A DNA stretch of 64,000 nucleotides from an uncultured Prevotellaceae bacterium (lineage in GTDB: Bacteria > Bacteroidota > Bacteroidia > Bacteroidales > Bacteroidaceae). Location of the stretch: positions 1-64,000 of the forward strand of contig OMXL01000012.1 of assembly GCA_900314985.1 (NCBI GenBank), written 5' to 3'. A program made the translations under genes and the position numbers. This document shows, piece after piece, positions 1-8,526 of the stretch (its first letter is position 1; the number at the start of each line of letters is the position of its first letter). A model generated the notes under the pieces. That model was not told the origin of the DNA and did not search any database. It saw only the letters and a program-made list of their open reading frames with translations.

Positions 1-240
1 AATAAACTCTACAAAGTTACTAAAAATCAGCGAATTATACAAGAAAAATAGTAATCAATATACTAAAATATGTAAATATATTTAGTTAAAATATTATCCT
101 CTAAAATTAACAAATAATTCACAGATTAACTTAACAACCTAGGACTGTCCCCGTGTGCACTGGTTGGCTACGTGGATCAGAATTATTTCGTAAAAAACGT
201 TAAGCCATGTAATCTATTCCTTGTTTTGCCGTATATATAA

Positions 241-813
241 GTGATGAAACAGCAAGACGAGAAAGACCAACAGATTATAGACCGGGTGCTACGCGACGGT
301 CAGCAGACAGACTATGCGCTGTTGGTGGACTGTTACGGGCCGCGGCTCTTTGCCTTCGTTGCCACGATGGTTACATGTCGCGAAGATGCTGAAGAACTGG
401 CACAGGACTGCTTTGTGAAAGCATACGCCCAGCTGGCAAAGTACGACGCGCAGCGCAGTTCGTTCTATACTTGGCTTCGCTGTATTGCCTATCGGCTTTG
501 TCTTGACCACATACGCCGGCATCCTGGTGTATGGTTTGAAACGGACGAGCAAGTGCTACAGGCCATCCCTGATGACGAGGTCAACAGCGTGCTGGACACC
601 GATGATAACCAACGCATACAGCTGCTCGTTGAGGCCATCCACTGACTGCCGCCCACAGAGCGCCTGCTCGTGCAACAGCACTACTTCGAACAGCAGCCAC
701 TCGCCATCATCTCCGAAGTTACCGATACTGATGCCGGCACGCTGGCCACCCGTCTGCATCGCATACGCAAGAAAATCTATCATTACATCAAAGCGAGAGA
801 ACATGGAAGATAA
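241..813 (+). pseudogene. ECF sigma-70 factor interrupted by in-frame TGA
   Basis: The first 134 codons read as the N-terminal part of an ECF sigma factor: region 2 is clear (AEELAQDCFVKAY, then FYTWLRCIAYRLCLDHIRRH). Translation stops at TGA 643-645, yet the same frame continues with a convincing region 4 (LPPTERLLVQQHYFEQQPLAIISEV) to TAA 811-813. Restored, the protein would be about 190 residues, the normal ECF size. One base change (CGA to TGA is the simplest) explains the break. The start is GTG 241 or the adjacent ATG 244. The 3' end overlaps the next gene by 11 nt, as expected for an operon with its anti-sigma partner. As it stands the product lacks the region that recognises the -35 element and should be inactive. 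A sequencing error or strain polymorphism cannot be excluded. Confidence 0.8.
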
Positions 814-1313
814 GAAATACAGCAAACTGAAAGCAGCCTTTGAGGCTACGCAGCCACAAGTGCCCGCTGACTTTACCAAGCGGGTGATGAAACGGATAGA
901 AGAACAACCGTCAGTTTTTCAGTCCAGACGCCGTCGGGTGTGGCAGTATCCGATCATTGCTGCCGTTGCCGCCAGCATAGTAGTGCTGCTGACGTTCCAT
1001 TATCTGTACAATCAAGAAGAAACAGCAAGCCAGAGCAGCCATTCTACGTCGCACAGCAACAGTCATTGCTCATAAGATTTCTACAACCATTCCTGCTACC
1101 GATAGTCTGGATTACTATATTGACAAGATAGAACGCGAACTGGCCCAAGTGGATGAGAGCCTTTACATAGAGCGGATGAACAAGGTTATACGTGCTGACG
1201 AGCGACTGCAGCGCATCGTCAACAGCTATATCCTGCACACCCTCGACAAGGAGGGCCGACCCCAGACGGCAGAAAACATGTATAACGTAAAAACAGCAGA
1301 AGATGAAGAATAG
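803..1313 (+). pseudogene. Membrane-anchored probable anti-sigma-type protein, frameshifted
   Basis: ATG 803 opens a frame with a charged N-terminus (MEDKKYSKLKAAFEA) and one membrane segment (YPIIAAVAASIVVLLTFHYL). It ends at TAA 1073-1075 after a low-complexity Ser/His stretch. In the next frame, coding-like sequence follows directly (DSLDYYIDKIERELAQ, then INSYILHTLDKEG-type residues) to TAG 1311-1313. The total of 511 nt is one more than a multiple of three, so a single extra base between about 1020 and 1073 would account for it. Position after the sigma factor, overlapping ends on both sides and the single membrane segment suggest a cytoplasmic-N, membrane-anchored anti-sigma or sigma-associated protein; this is inference from context. 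I do not recognise the family by sequence. Confidence 0.6.
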
Positions 1314-3136
1314 ACTTTTCATAACCATTGCAGTAGTGCTGATTGCTATTGCATGCAGCGCACAGACGTCCCGCTCCAGCAACATCAGGGAAAAACTGAA
1401 TGCTTTCGTGGAATCGAAAGAGTACGGCGTGCATCGACTCGGTTTCTCAAAAGACGGACTGAATGTTTATCAGTTTGCCCAGCAGTTTGCCATCGGTGAG
1501 GAGTTGGACAGCAAATACTACGGTCCGTTGTTCACGCCCCGGATGTTGGATTTGGAGAAGGCTTTTAGGTCGGAGGCCGTGAATGCCAAGACCATCTATA
1601 TCCATGATGCAAGCGACGGCGACTCTCCCCTTTCAGGCGTGAAGTTCCAGTTTATGATGGATGCCCAACATCCGATGGTGCAATCCGTGACATTCGACCT
1701 CAACAAGAATATCCGACAGACCTTATATCGCCCACTATAAACAGCCCAGCGCATCAGGCACCTTTGTTGCGGGGTTGCAGTATAACGCCCCGGCTGATGC
1801 CATGTCTGTCGAAGAGTTCATGGCCAAGGTAAAGCGCACCTGTGAGATATTCCAGCGCGAGACCCCGCAAGGCAAAACGGCAGCAGGGGTGGTGCTCAAC
1901 AAGACGTGTAACGCATTTAATGGCAAACTGACCAAAGAACAGTATTTCGACCTGCTGAGCAGCATCCAGCCGTTAGTTGATAACGAAAAGAATGAAAACC
2001 TGAAGAGCATCCTGGGCTATTCCTGCTACATGATTTACAAGAAGAGTGAATTATATGAGGGTGACAGAAATACAGATGTCACACATGCGCCATTCGTTGC
2101 TTCAGAAATCACCACCTCGCAGGTATCAAAGACGATTGTCTATAACAGTATGCTGATGAACGAATCAGCGGAGAAAGAGATGGTGGAGTGCCAGATATCT
2201 GGTACGGCGCCATTGGAAGACCAAAAAGTGGAAGTGAGACGCAGTATTACCTCTGAACTATTAGGGTCGTGTCCCATCACCAACGGCAAATTCTCCTTTA
2301 CCTGCAAACTACCGAAGAACGAGGTGTGCCGGATATTTGTCGATAATGGAGGATTTGTTTACTTCTATACTGATGGTAAGCCCATCAGTGCGGATATGGA
2401 GAAACTGACGGTAAGGAGCAATAAATCGAGCCAAAAGGTTAACGATTTCCTGCAGTTGGTAGAGCGTGAACGCCTGGTCGAGCTCCATGAGACCGACATT
2501 CAGAAAAAAGCGGAAATCAACCGCCAGCGCGGCGAGCGACTTCTCAAGGCTGTCCGTGAAAACCGTGACAATATCATCTCAGCATGTGCACTCAGCCTTG
2601 TCTATACGGAAATGAGCTACGAGGAACTGAAGCCTTATCTCAGTGACAACTATGCCTACTCGCACCACATCCTCCTGTCACCGATGCGCGAATACGTGGA
2701 AGGGCTGGAAAAACGCAAGCCTGGCACTCCTTACACCAACCTCGAACTGGTGGACACGAAGGGCCGCCCACATCAGTTAAGCGAATATATCGGCAAGGGA
2801 TATGTCGTGCTGCATTTCTGGCATGGCCTTGGCGGTTATGGATATCAAATCCTTCCGTCCATGAAGACGATTTACGACACTTACCATCCCCGTGGTGTGG
2901 AGTTCGTCACCTTGGCCTTCAGTTTCGGTGTGCAAGGATGGCGGGAGGAAGTAAAGCAGCGCGGGCTGACATGGCCGCAATTGATGCCCAATCCAGATAC
3001 CAACCCCCGAGACGCACTTGCTGCCTACGGCATCCGTTCCTATCCTGAACTGATCGTCATCGATGCTAAGGGAACTATCGTTGCTTGCCCTCGTAATTTG
3101 GAAGAGCTCGAATCAGTTTTAAAAGAGTTGAGATAA
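1303..3136 (+). pseudogene. Thioredoxin-fold (TlpA-like) secreted protein, frameshifted and lacking CXXC
   Basis: ATG 1303 overlaps the previous gene by 11 nt. The signal peptide is MKNRLFITIAVVLIAIACSA. The frame ends at 1740, but the adjacent frame carries straight on (HYKQPSASGTFVAGLQYNAP from 1733) into a 453-codon frame ending at 3136. The 1,834 nt again exceed a multiple of three by one base. The long C-terminal part looks like a Bacteroidota DUF4369/TlpA-type periplasmic protein: about 250 residues of beta-rich and helical sequence, then a thioredoxin-like domain (YVVLHFW, VEFVTLAF, YPELIVIDAKGTIVA). Where TlpA proteins have WCxPC this one has HGLGGYGY, so no redox-active cysteine pair is present. 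It may therefore have been non-redox before the frameshift. A second protein could still start at a downstream ATG near 1775. Confidence 0.65.
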
Positions 3137-3183
3137 TCGCGAATTATATTGAAACTAATGACAGATTTTGATTCACCCCCGGA

Positions 3184-3221
3184 AAACGGCATGGGGCGCA
3201 GCGATGCGTCCTGTGCCGTTT
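3184..3221 (+). terminator. Hairpin after the thioredoxin-like gene
   Basis: AAACGGCA (3184-3191) pairs with TGCCGTTT (3214-3221), and a further GGCGCA/TGCGTC pairing is possible inside the loop. There is no strong T-run on the plus strand. It lies between the broken operon and the next intact gene and probably ends or attenuates transcription. Confidence 0.5.
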
Positions 3222-3314
3222 GCAAGATTATGAAAGTTTAACACCCCGCAGCGTCATATTTCCGCAATTACGGCGTATATATAATAAAAAGTAATAACAA
3301 ATAAGAAACGAACA

Positions 3315-4442
3315 ATGAACAAGCAAACCATTATCACCATCGTGCTCGCCCTCGTCGCAGTGGCAGGGCAGGGACAAGTGAGGTGTCACGTCATTGGCAC
3401 GGTGGCAGAAGGAACAACGCCCATTGAACTGAGGATATACCGCGACGGCGAAGACCCGAAGAACAGTACACTACGACCTATGTTGAAGAACGGACGCTTT
3501 GAGTGCGACGTGGAGGACGCACAGATAGAACACTGGCACATCGTGGACTTCGGCGAGGTGATGGAGAAGGGCATGACCCTCCGCTCTGGGGAGTTCTTCT
3601 CAGAGGACGGCGCAACTGTTACCATCCAGCTCGACGGCGACAAGTTCGACATCCAATCTACAGGCAAGGAATACCAAGCATGGCACGCAATGGAGCAAGC
3701 CGCCGAAGAGAAGTTCATGTCTGCCTATGAGACGTTGGATGAGAATGCAACGCCACACTCTGACCAACAGTCAGAGAACGACAAGCAGAAGATGGCGGAA
3801 CTGAAGAACGAATACCACCAATGGACGCTTGACTACTACAAAACCCACCCGATGCTCGGTTTCCTGTTCGAACTCGACGAGCGGCTCAAGGGCTTTCATT
3901 TCAATGACACGGGCCTTGCCGCTATGCTTGACATTTACCACCGCCAATACACCACGCTCTATCCTGACCATCCCGTGCATCAGCGCATTGCCGAGCAAGA
4001 GGCAGTGGGCTATCAGATTTGCGGGCGAAAGTACAACGACTACAACGTGCGCACAATGGACGGGCAGCAAGTCCGCGCCTCTGAATACTACAAGGAAAAG
4101 TTGACGCTCGTCATCTGCTGGGCCTCATGGTGTTCGCCCTGCATCCGCGACGCCTGCGACATCATCCCCATCTACAACGAGTACCGCAATCGTGGTCTGA
4201 ACGTGTTCAGCCTCGCCCACGAATTCAAATCCACCGATGCCATGCGCAAAGCCGTCGAGCGTCACGCCTTCCCCTGGCCCTGTCTCGTTGACCTTGACAA
4301 CGAGTTCGGCGTGTTCCATAAGCACGGCACTCAAAATAGTGCCCTATTCCTCATCGACTGCGACGGCACCATCATTGCCGTGCCTAACAGCATTGACGAA
4401 CTGAAAGAGAAACTCAAGGAGATATTCAATGATAATAAATAA
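3315..4442 (+). CDS. DUF4369/TlpA-family thiol-disulfide oxidoreductase, secreted
   Basis: A 375-residue protein with signal peptide MNKQTIITIVLALVAVAGQGQ. Residues about 22-120 resemble the DUF4369 beta-sandwich common in Bacteroidota thioredoxin-like proteins, followed by a charged helical middle. From about residue 245 there is an AhpC/TSA/TlpA fold with an intact active site, WASWCSPC, and the later cis-proline region FLIDCDGTIIAVP. Expected role: periplasmic or surface thiol-disulfide exchange; the partner is unknown. It is an independent paralogue of the broken thioredoxin-like gene upstream and, unlike that gene, keeps both cysteines. CGTATATATAA at 3274-3284 just upstream also occurs immediately before the sigma factor (230-240), so both genes may have been targets of the same sigma factor. 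Confidence 0.85.
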   Translation: MNKQTIITIVLALVAVAGQGQVRCHVIGTVAEGTTPIELRIYRDGEDPKNSTLRPMLKNGRFECDVEDAQIEHWHIVDFGEVMEKGMTLRSGEFFSEDGATVTIQLDGDKFDIQSTGKEYQAWHAMEQAAEEKFMSAYETLDENATPHSDQQSENDKQKMAELKNEYHQWTLDYYKTHPMLGFLFELDERLKGFHFNDTGLAAMLDIYHRQYTTLYPDHPVHQRIAEQEAVGYQICGRKYNDYNVRTMDGQQVRASEYYKEKLTLVICWASWCSPCIRDACDIIPIYNEYRNRGLNVFSLAHEFKSTDAMRKAVERHAFPWPCLVDLDNEFGVFHKHGTQNSALFLIDCDGTIIAVPNSIDELKEKLKEIFNDNK

Positions 4443-4633
4443 GACGATGGTGAGTACCAATCGTGCGAAATGAATATGTTCCTGACGAGGGACTGGCACC
4501 TGTCAGCTATACGAACTCTAAGTCAGAGCAGTAGAACGAATAGAAAAAGTCCTGATGTTGACCCTACATCAACAAAAGTACACAATTACACGCAATTGTT
4601 ACACCTCAAACCGTAACTTTTACGGATTATTAA

Positions 4634-4946
4634 AAGACCGCCCACAAGACCATCTTCCTCATCCTCTACGAGATGGGCATGGATGACAAGGACGTGCGCC
4701 GCATCATGGGCATCAGAACCCCCGCAGCATTCCCGTCGTCACACAATCCGTCGCCAGCTGATGTCCACCACCAAGACCGTGGGTCAGGTGAAGGTAGATG
4801 CCCTGAAGGAGCGTCTGCTGACCATCAATCCCTCGGCAGAGAAGCCTATTGATCCCGACGGCAAAGGTAATGGTTCCATCGTCCACATCACCGCTATTTT
4901 CGGCTTTATGTTGGCAGGATTAGTGGTGCAAGATGCCGTAAAATAA
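4634..4946 (+). pseudogene. tcdA: Remnant: helix-turn-helix fragment joined to both ends of tcdA
   Basis: From 4634 one frame reads KTAHKTIFLILYEMGMDDKDVRRIMGI, which looks like part of a DNA-binding helical domain. The frame of ATG 4683 takes over with RRQLMSTTKTVGQVKVDALKERLLTINP, which matches the region around residues 60-90 of tRNA threonylcarbamoyladenosine dehydratase (TcdA, ThiF/MoeB family). It then jumps to GNGSIVHITAIFGFMLAGLVVQDAVK, which matches the TcdA C-terminus. The nucleotide-binding glycine motif and most of the enzyme are missing. This is best read as a relic left by deletions, joined to another relic. An intact tcdA would be expected elsewhere in the genome. The 190 bases before it (4443-4633) show no gene. 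Confidence 0.65.
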
Positions 4947-4957
4947 GCCGTATATCG

Positions 4958-5881
4958 TCAATTTTTCTTTAAGGTAAAATCAAATTGCAGACCACCACTG
5001 CTGATATTGGTTACCGTAATCTGTCCGCCGTGCAGCAGAACGGCATTCTTAACAATGGCAAGACCGAGACCTGTGCCGCCCATGCTACGGCTGCGCCCTT
5101 TGTCCACACGATAGAAACGTTCGAAGATGTGAGGCAGGTGCTTCTCTGCTATACCGACTCCATTGTCTTTGAAAGTAAAAGCCCAACAGTTGCCTTTGTC
5201 TTCGGCAGATAACTCCATCGTCGTTCCTTCTCCTGCATAGTTGATGGCATTATCTACGAGGTTGCGGAAGATGCTATAGACGAGCGACCAGTTTCCATCT
5301 ATGCTGACATCCTGTGGCAGACAATTCTTTAGTTGCATCCGCTTGGACGCTACGGCGAGAGCCGTTTCCTCAACGATGTCTGCCATCATAGCCGAGATGT
5401 CTACTCGCTCCATGGAGAGTACATCGGTGGCATAGTCCATACGGTTCAGCGTAGAGAGATCCTGCAACAGGGCAGTCAGCCGCTGGGCTTGTGCGTGGGT
5501 GCGCTCTATGAACTGCTGTCGCGTCTGGTCGTCCATCTGCGGGTTGTCGAGGATGGTATCGGTATAGCCAAGTATACTGGCCACGGGGGTCTTCAGCTCA
5601 TGCGAGATGTTCTGCGTCAGTTCGCGGCGTATTCGGCTCTCCTTCTCCGTCTGTTCGCGACTGATGCGCTCGTCCATACGGCGGGCATAGCGGTGCAATA
5701 GCAGGGCAAGGCCGACCATGACCACCAGCGAGAACAACAGCAGGTGCCAGTCGCTGACCTCGTCAAAGGGCGCCAGCATCTTGCGGTCGTAGTCTTCGAA
5801 CAGAATAAAGATGACGGCATAGACGGCAAAAATCACCATCACGCTCATCCACATCTTCGTTCCTTCTGATAACTTCTTCAT
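4958..5881 (-). CDS. Sensor histidine kinase (PhoR-like)
   Basis: Start taken at MKKLSEGTKMW (5881); a longer frame to 5911 would need a TTG inside a repeat array. The 307 residues contain two membrane segments (about 10-28 and 46-62) with only a short external loop, then a HisKA domain with the phosphoacceptor His94 in SHELKTP, and a HATPase domain with N box (NLVDNAINYAG), G1 (DNGVGI), F box (FERFYR) and G2 (GGTGLGLAIVK). Everything needed for autophosphorylation is present. It is the third gene of a minus-strand set after a Na/Pi cotransporter and an OmpR-type regulator, so it is probably the phosphate sensor that phosphorylates the upstream regulator. The short sensor loop suggests it reads a partner such as the transporter or its PhoU-like domain; that is inference. 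Confidence 0.9.
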   Translation of the reverse strand: MKKLSEGTKMWMSVMVIFAVYAVIFILFEDYDRKMLAPFDEVSDWHLLLFSLVVMVGLALLLHRYARRMDERISREQTEKESRIRRELTQNISHELKTPVASILGYTDTILDNPQMDDQTRQQFIERTHAQAQRLTALLQDLSTLNRMDYATDVLSMERVDISAMMADIVEETALAVASKRMQLKNCLPQDVSIDGNWSLVYSIFRNLVDNAINYAGEGTTMELSAEDKGNCWAFTFKDNGVGIAEKHLPHIFERFYRVDKGRSRSMGGTGLGLAIVKNAVLLHGGQITVTNISSGGLQFDFTLKKN

Positions 5882-5894
5882 CGTTCGCGGTAGC

Positions 5895-5936
5895 CAATTC
5901 TCAATTTTCAATTCTCAATTCTCAATTCTCAATTCT
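5895..5936. repeat. Heptamer array, CAATTCT x6
   Basis: Six consecutive 7-bp units (CAATTCT, one CAATTTT) lie between the response regulator and the kinase. The stop codon of the regulator (5929-5931) is part of the array. On the minus strand the unit reads TTGAGAA. Confidence 0.95.
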
Positions 5937-6609
5937 CAAACACGTATCCAAATCCTTGACGGGAGACGATCATCTGTCCGTATCGCCCAATCTTCTTGCG
6001 CATGCGGGTTACATTGACATCTACCGTTCGATCGGTGACGATGACATCCTGCGGCCAGACACTGTCGAGAATATCCTGACGCGAAAGCACCTTGCCGCGG
6101 TGACTTAGCAACAGGGCCAGCAGTTCAAACTCTGTCTTGGTCAGCGCCACCGCCTCGTCATCCACCGTGACCGACTTATGGCTGAGGTCTATTGACAGCC
6201 CCTCGTATTCAAGGCTCCCCTCCTTTTTGAGGGGTTGGGGGAGACTCCTGCTGAGCACCGCCTTCGCCCTCGCCACCACCTCGCGCACGGAGAACGGCTT
6301 CTTTATATAGTCGTCGGCTCCCAGTCCGAAGCCGTGCAGCATGTCCTCTTCTGTGTCCTTTGCCGTCAGGAAGATGATGGGTGTTGTTGCCGTCGCCTCG
6401 TTGTCTTTTAGCCGCCGTGCCAGTTCAAAGCCCGACAGGCCTGGCATCATCACGTCAAGCAACAGCAGGTCAAAACTTTGAACTTTATCAAGTGCCTCTT
6501 CTGCTGAGTACACCGCTTCGGCCTGATAGCCCGCCGCCCTCAGATTATAGAGCAGTATGTCGCAGAGATCCTGCTCGTCGTCCACCACAAGAATCCTTTT
6601 CTGTTCCAT
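5929..6609 (-). CDS. OmpR/PhoB-family response regulator
   Basis: A 226-residue protein with an N-terminal receiver domain (acidic pair D10/D11, phosphoacceptor D52, T82, K104 before proline) and a C-terminal winged helix (LTKTEFELLALLLSHRGKVLSRQDIL, TVDVNVTRMRKKIG, GFGYVFEN). It lies between a Na/Pi cotransporter and a histidine kinase, which suggests a PhoB role. The linker between the two domains (SLPQPLKKEGS) is encoded by a GC-rich palindrome of a type that also occurs in other genes here. The promoter element TATATTTG ends 8 nt before ATG 6609, so its own transcript would have almost no leader. It may also be co-transcribed from the transporter promoter. Confidence 0.9.
   Translation of the reverse strand: MEQKRILVVDDEQDLCDILLYNLRAAGYQAEAVYSAEEALDKVQSFDLLLLDVMMPGLSGFELARRLKDNEATATTPIIFLTAKDTEEDMLHGFGLGADDYIKKPFSVREVVARAKAVLSRSLPQPLKKEGSLEYEGLSIDLSHKSVTVDDEAVALTKTEFELLALLLSHRGKVLSRQDILDSVWPQDVIVTDRTVDVNVTRMRKKIGRYGQMIVSRQGFGYVFEN
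6217..6243 (-). repeat. In-frame palindromic element in the regulator linker
   Basis: CCCCTC (6217-6222), six-base loop, GAGGGG (6229-6234), then TTGGGGGAG. Hairpin plus G-rich tail is the same layout as the elements at 28531, 42442 and 42509. It is translated as the REC-to-winged-helix linker. Confidence 0.8.
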
Positions 6610-6617
6610 TCTGGGGG

Positions 6618-6648
6618 CAAATATAATAAAAAGCTTTCAATACTGCAA
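6618..6648 (-). promoter_or_regulatory. Promoter of the response regulator
   Basis: On the minus strand, TTTG (6648-6645), 19 nt, TATATTTG (6625-6618). This matches the Bacteroidota consensus TTTG-N19-21-TAnnTTTG. Only 8 nt separate it from the ATG. Confidence 0.75.
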
Positions 6649-6652
6649 ATTT

Positions 6653-8341
6653 TTATCTCCCGAATCTTGCTTGCACGACGTTAACCACGTAGTCGCCCAG
6701 TTTCTCGCACTCGTTGACGAGGTCAGCGAAGACAGTGCCGAGAGCGTAGTCGTATTCACGGGCGTTGACGGCACGGATATTTTCACCTTTTAACCGCTGG
6801 CGCATCTGGTTGATATCGTTCTCAATGCGGTAACTGTCGCGGATATCGTGCTCAGAGCGGTGGCCAGACATGATGGTATTCATCTGTGACAGGGCATCGT
6901 CGCAGAGGGTCATCATGGCCTGCAATTGGGTGCGCTGGTTGGCGGTAAAGTCCTTGCCCGTCTCTTGCAGACGGTTCATTGTGCGGGCCAAATTGTAGCA
7001 GGCATCTCCGATGCTTTCCAGTTCGCCCACCTCGCGCAACATCTGGCGCACTTTTACTTTGGTTTCGTCGCTGAGGTGGTTCTCGCTCACCTTCTCTAAA
7101 AAGCGGGCTATCTCTATCTCCATACGGTCGGTGTAGTCCTCCTGGCTCTCTATCTGGCTGAACAGATGCGCGAACTTGCCCTCGTCGCGTTCGTCCGTCA
7201 GCTGGCGTACCATGCTGAACATCCGCTGCACACGCTCGCCAAACTGCGCCGTATCCTTCTGGGCCTGCAGGACGGAGATTTCGGGCGTCTGCATCAGGTT
7301 GGTCTCGATGTACTGCAAGCGGAATTGCTCCTGCTCAGGCTGCGGTTTCTCAGGTAACAGCCTGCACACCACGCGCTCCAACTGGGGAATCAGTCCTATC
7401 AGAATGGCCGTGTTCGTCACGTTGAAACAGGTATGGAACATGGCCAGCACCACGGGCAAGAGTGTGGCTTGACCGCCAGCCGTCGGATCGTAGCCCACCA
7501 ATTGGCACACCATATCGACAAAGGGATAGAACACGCAGAGCACCCAAATAACTCCGAACACATTGAACAATAAGTGTGCCAATGCTGCCCGACGAGCCTG
7601 TGTATTAGCACCGAGAGCCGCAAGATTAGCCGTTGCCGTCGTACCGATATTTTCACCCATCACCAAGGCTATGCCTAAATAAATAGGTAATACGCCCGTA
7701 GAGCAGAGTAGGATGGTGATAGCCATGACGGCTGCCGACGACTGTACGATGCAGGTAATCAGTGTACCGATGCCCAAAAAGGCAAGAATCGTCCAATAGC
7801 TGTTGGTGTCGAACGAAGCAAAGAACCGCACCACCGCCTCGTTGTGCTCCAGGTCCATCTCCTTACCCGCTGTACTCAGCATCACCAGCGAGAGGAACAT
7901 AAACGCGATGCCAAACAGAAAGTCGCCCACAAAGCGGTGGCGCTTCATGTAGATAAGTATGATGCCGATGGCAAAAGCCGGGAACACGACGCTGGTCAAA
8001 TCGACGTTGTAGCCCAGCGACATAATCCAAGCCGTGAGCGTCGTACCGATGTTGGCACCCATAATTACCGAGATGGCCTGCGCCAGCGTCAGTAGTCCTG
8101 CCGACACGAACGAAACGGTCATCACCGTCGTGGCCGACGACGACTGCACAGCACAAGTCACGAAGGTTCCCGTCAGCATCCCCGTCAAACGGTTTGTGGT
8201 CATCCGTGCCAGAATGTGTCTTAACTGCGGTCCCGCCATCTTCTGCAGGGCATCACTCATCATACGCATGCCGTAGATGAGCAGTCCTAATGCTCCAAGC
8301 AGTTTCAGCGATACCATCAAATAGTCTTGAGTTGTCTCCAT
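6653..8341 (-). CDS. Na/Pi cotransporter family protein with PhoU-like C-terminus
   Basis: A 562-residue protein. The N-terminal ~330 residues are a membrane transporter of the Na/Pi-cotransporter II family with the two internally repeated, glutamine- and serine-rich motifs typical of it (TCAVQSSSATTVMTVSFVSA and TCIVQSSAAVMAITIL). The C-terminal ~220 residues are soluble, helical and charged, resembling PhoU. The role is sodium-driven phosphate uptake at the inner membrane, perhaps with signalling through the PhoU-like part to the kinase two genes downstream. It is the first gene of a probable three-gene set (transporter, regulator, kinase). A good promoter lies at 8370-8400 with a perfect 12-bp palindrome directly upstream of its -33 element. 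Confidence 0.9.
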   Translation of the reverse strand: METTQDYLMVSLKLLGALGLLIYGMRMMSDALQKMAGPQLRHILARMTTNRLTGMLTGTFVTCAVQSSSATTVMTVSFVSAGLLTLAQAISVIMGANIGTTLTAWIMSLGYNVDLTSVVFPAFAIGIILIYMKRHRFVGDFLFGIAFMFLSLVMLSTAGKEMDLEHNEAVVRFFASFDTNSYWTILAFLGIGTLITCIVQSSAAVMAITILLCSTGVLPIYLGIALVMGENIGTTATANLAALGANTQARRAALAHLLFNVFGVIWVLCVFYPFVDMVCQLVGYDPTAGGQATLLPVVLAMFHTCFNVTNTAILIGLIPQLERVVCRLLPEKPQPEQEQFRLQYIETNLMQTPEISVLQAQKDTAQFGERVQRMFSMVRQLTDERDEGKFAHLFSQIESQEDYTDRMEIEIARFLEKVSENHLSDETKVKVRQMLREVGELESIGDACYNLARTMNRLQETGKDFTANQRTQLQAMMTLCDDALSQMNTIMSGHRSEHDIRDSYRIENDINQMRQRLKGENIRAVNAREYDYALGTVFADLVNECEKLGDYVVNVVQARFGR

Positions 8342-8369
8342 CTTTTATTACTTCATTAGTTTTCGACAG

Positions 8370-8400
8370 CAAAGATAGCTCCTTTCTTCCATGCCACAAA
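8370..8400 (-). promoter_or_regulatory. Promoter of the Na/Pi cotransporter
   Basis: Minus-strand TTTG (8400-8397), 19 nt, TATCTTTG (8377-8370), 28 nt before the ATG. A full consensus match. Confidence 0.8.
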
Positions 8401-8403
8401 ACA

Positions 8404-8436
8404 AATCCTGTTACGATTCGGTTACGTAACAGGATT
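8404..8436. promoter_or_regulatory. Pho-box-like operator candidate
   Basis: AATCCTGTTACG (8404-8415) and CGTAACAGGATT (8425-8436) form a perfect 12-bp inverted repeat with a 9-nt centre. It also contains CTGTTAC-N4-CGGTTAC (8408-8425), the 7+4+7 direct-repeat spacing known from proteobacterial Pho boxes. It begins 3 nt upstream of the transporter's -33 element, a natural place for an activator such as the neighbouring PhoB-like regulator. The hairpin could alternatively act at RNA level. Confidence 0.5.
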
Positions 8437-8456
8437 GTAACAATTGATGCAATAAA

Positions 8457-8501
8457 ATACCAACGGGATAAAAGATTAATCATCCATTATCCCGTTGGTA
8501 T
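8457..8501 (-). terminator. Terminator after the DUF2795 gene
   Basis: Perfect 15-bp stem: 8457-8471 pairs with 8487-8501 across a 15-nt loop, followed on the minus strand by a short T-run. It sits just beyond the stop of the gene at 8527. Confidence 0.8.
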
Positions 8502-8526
8502 TCAGTTTTGTTAGGCCGATATTGCC

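Noticed and set aside
485..1075. A 196-codon plus-strand frame starting inside the sigma factor
   Set aside because: Its first 106 codons are an out-of-frame reading of the sigma gene; only the part from ATG 803 is real.
4683..4946. An 87-codon frame as a functional gene
   Set aside because: It contains two separated pieces of TcdA with the core deleted and begins in another reading frame of an unrelated fragment; it is a relic.
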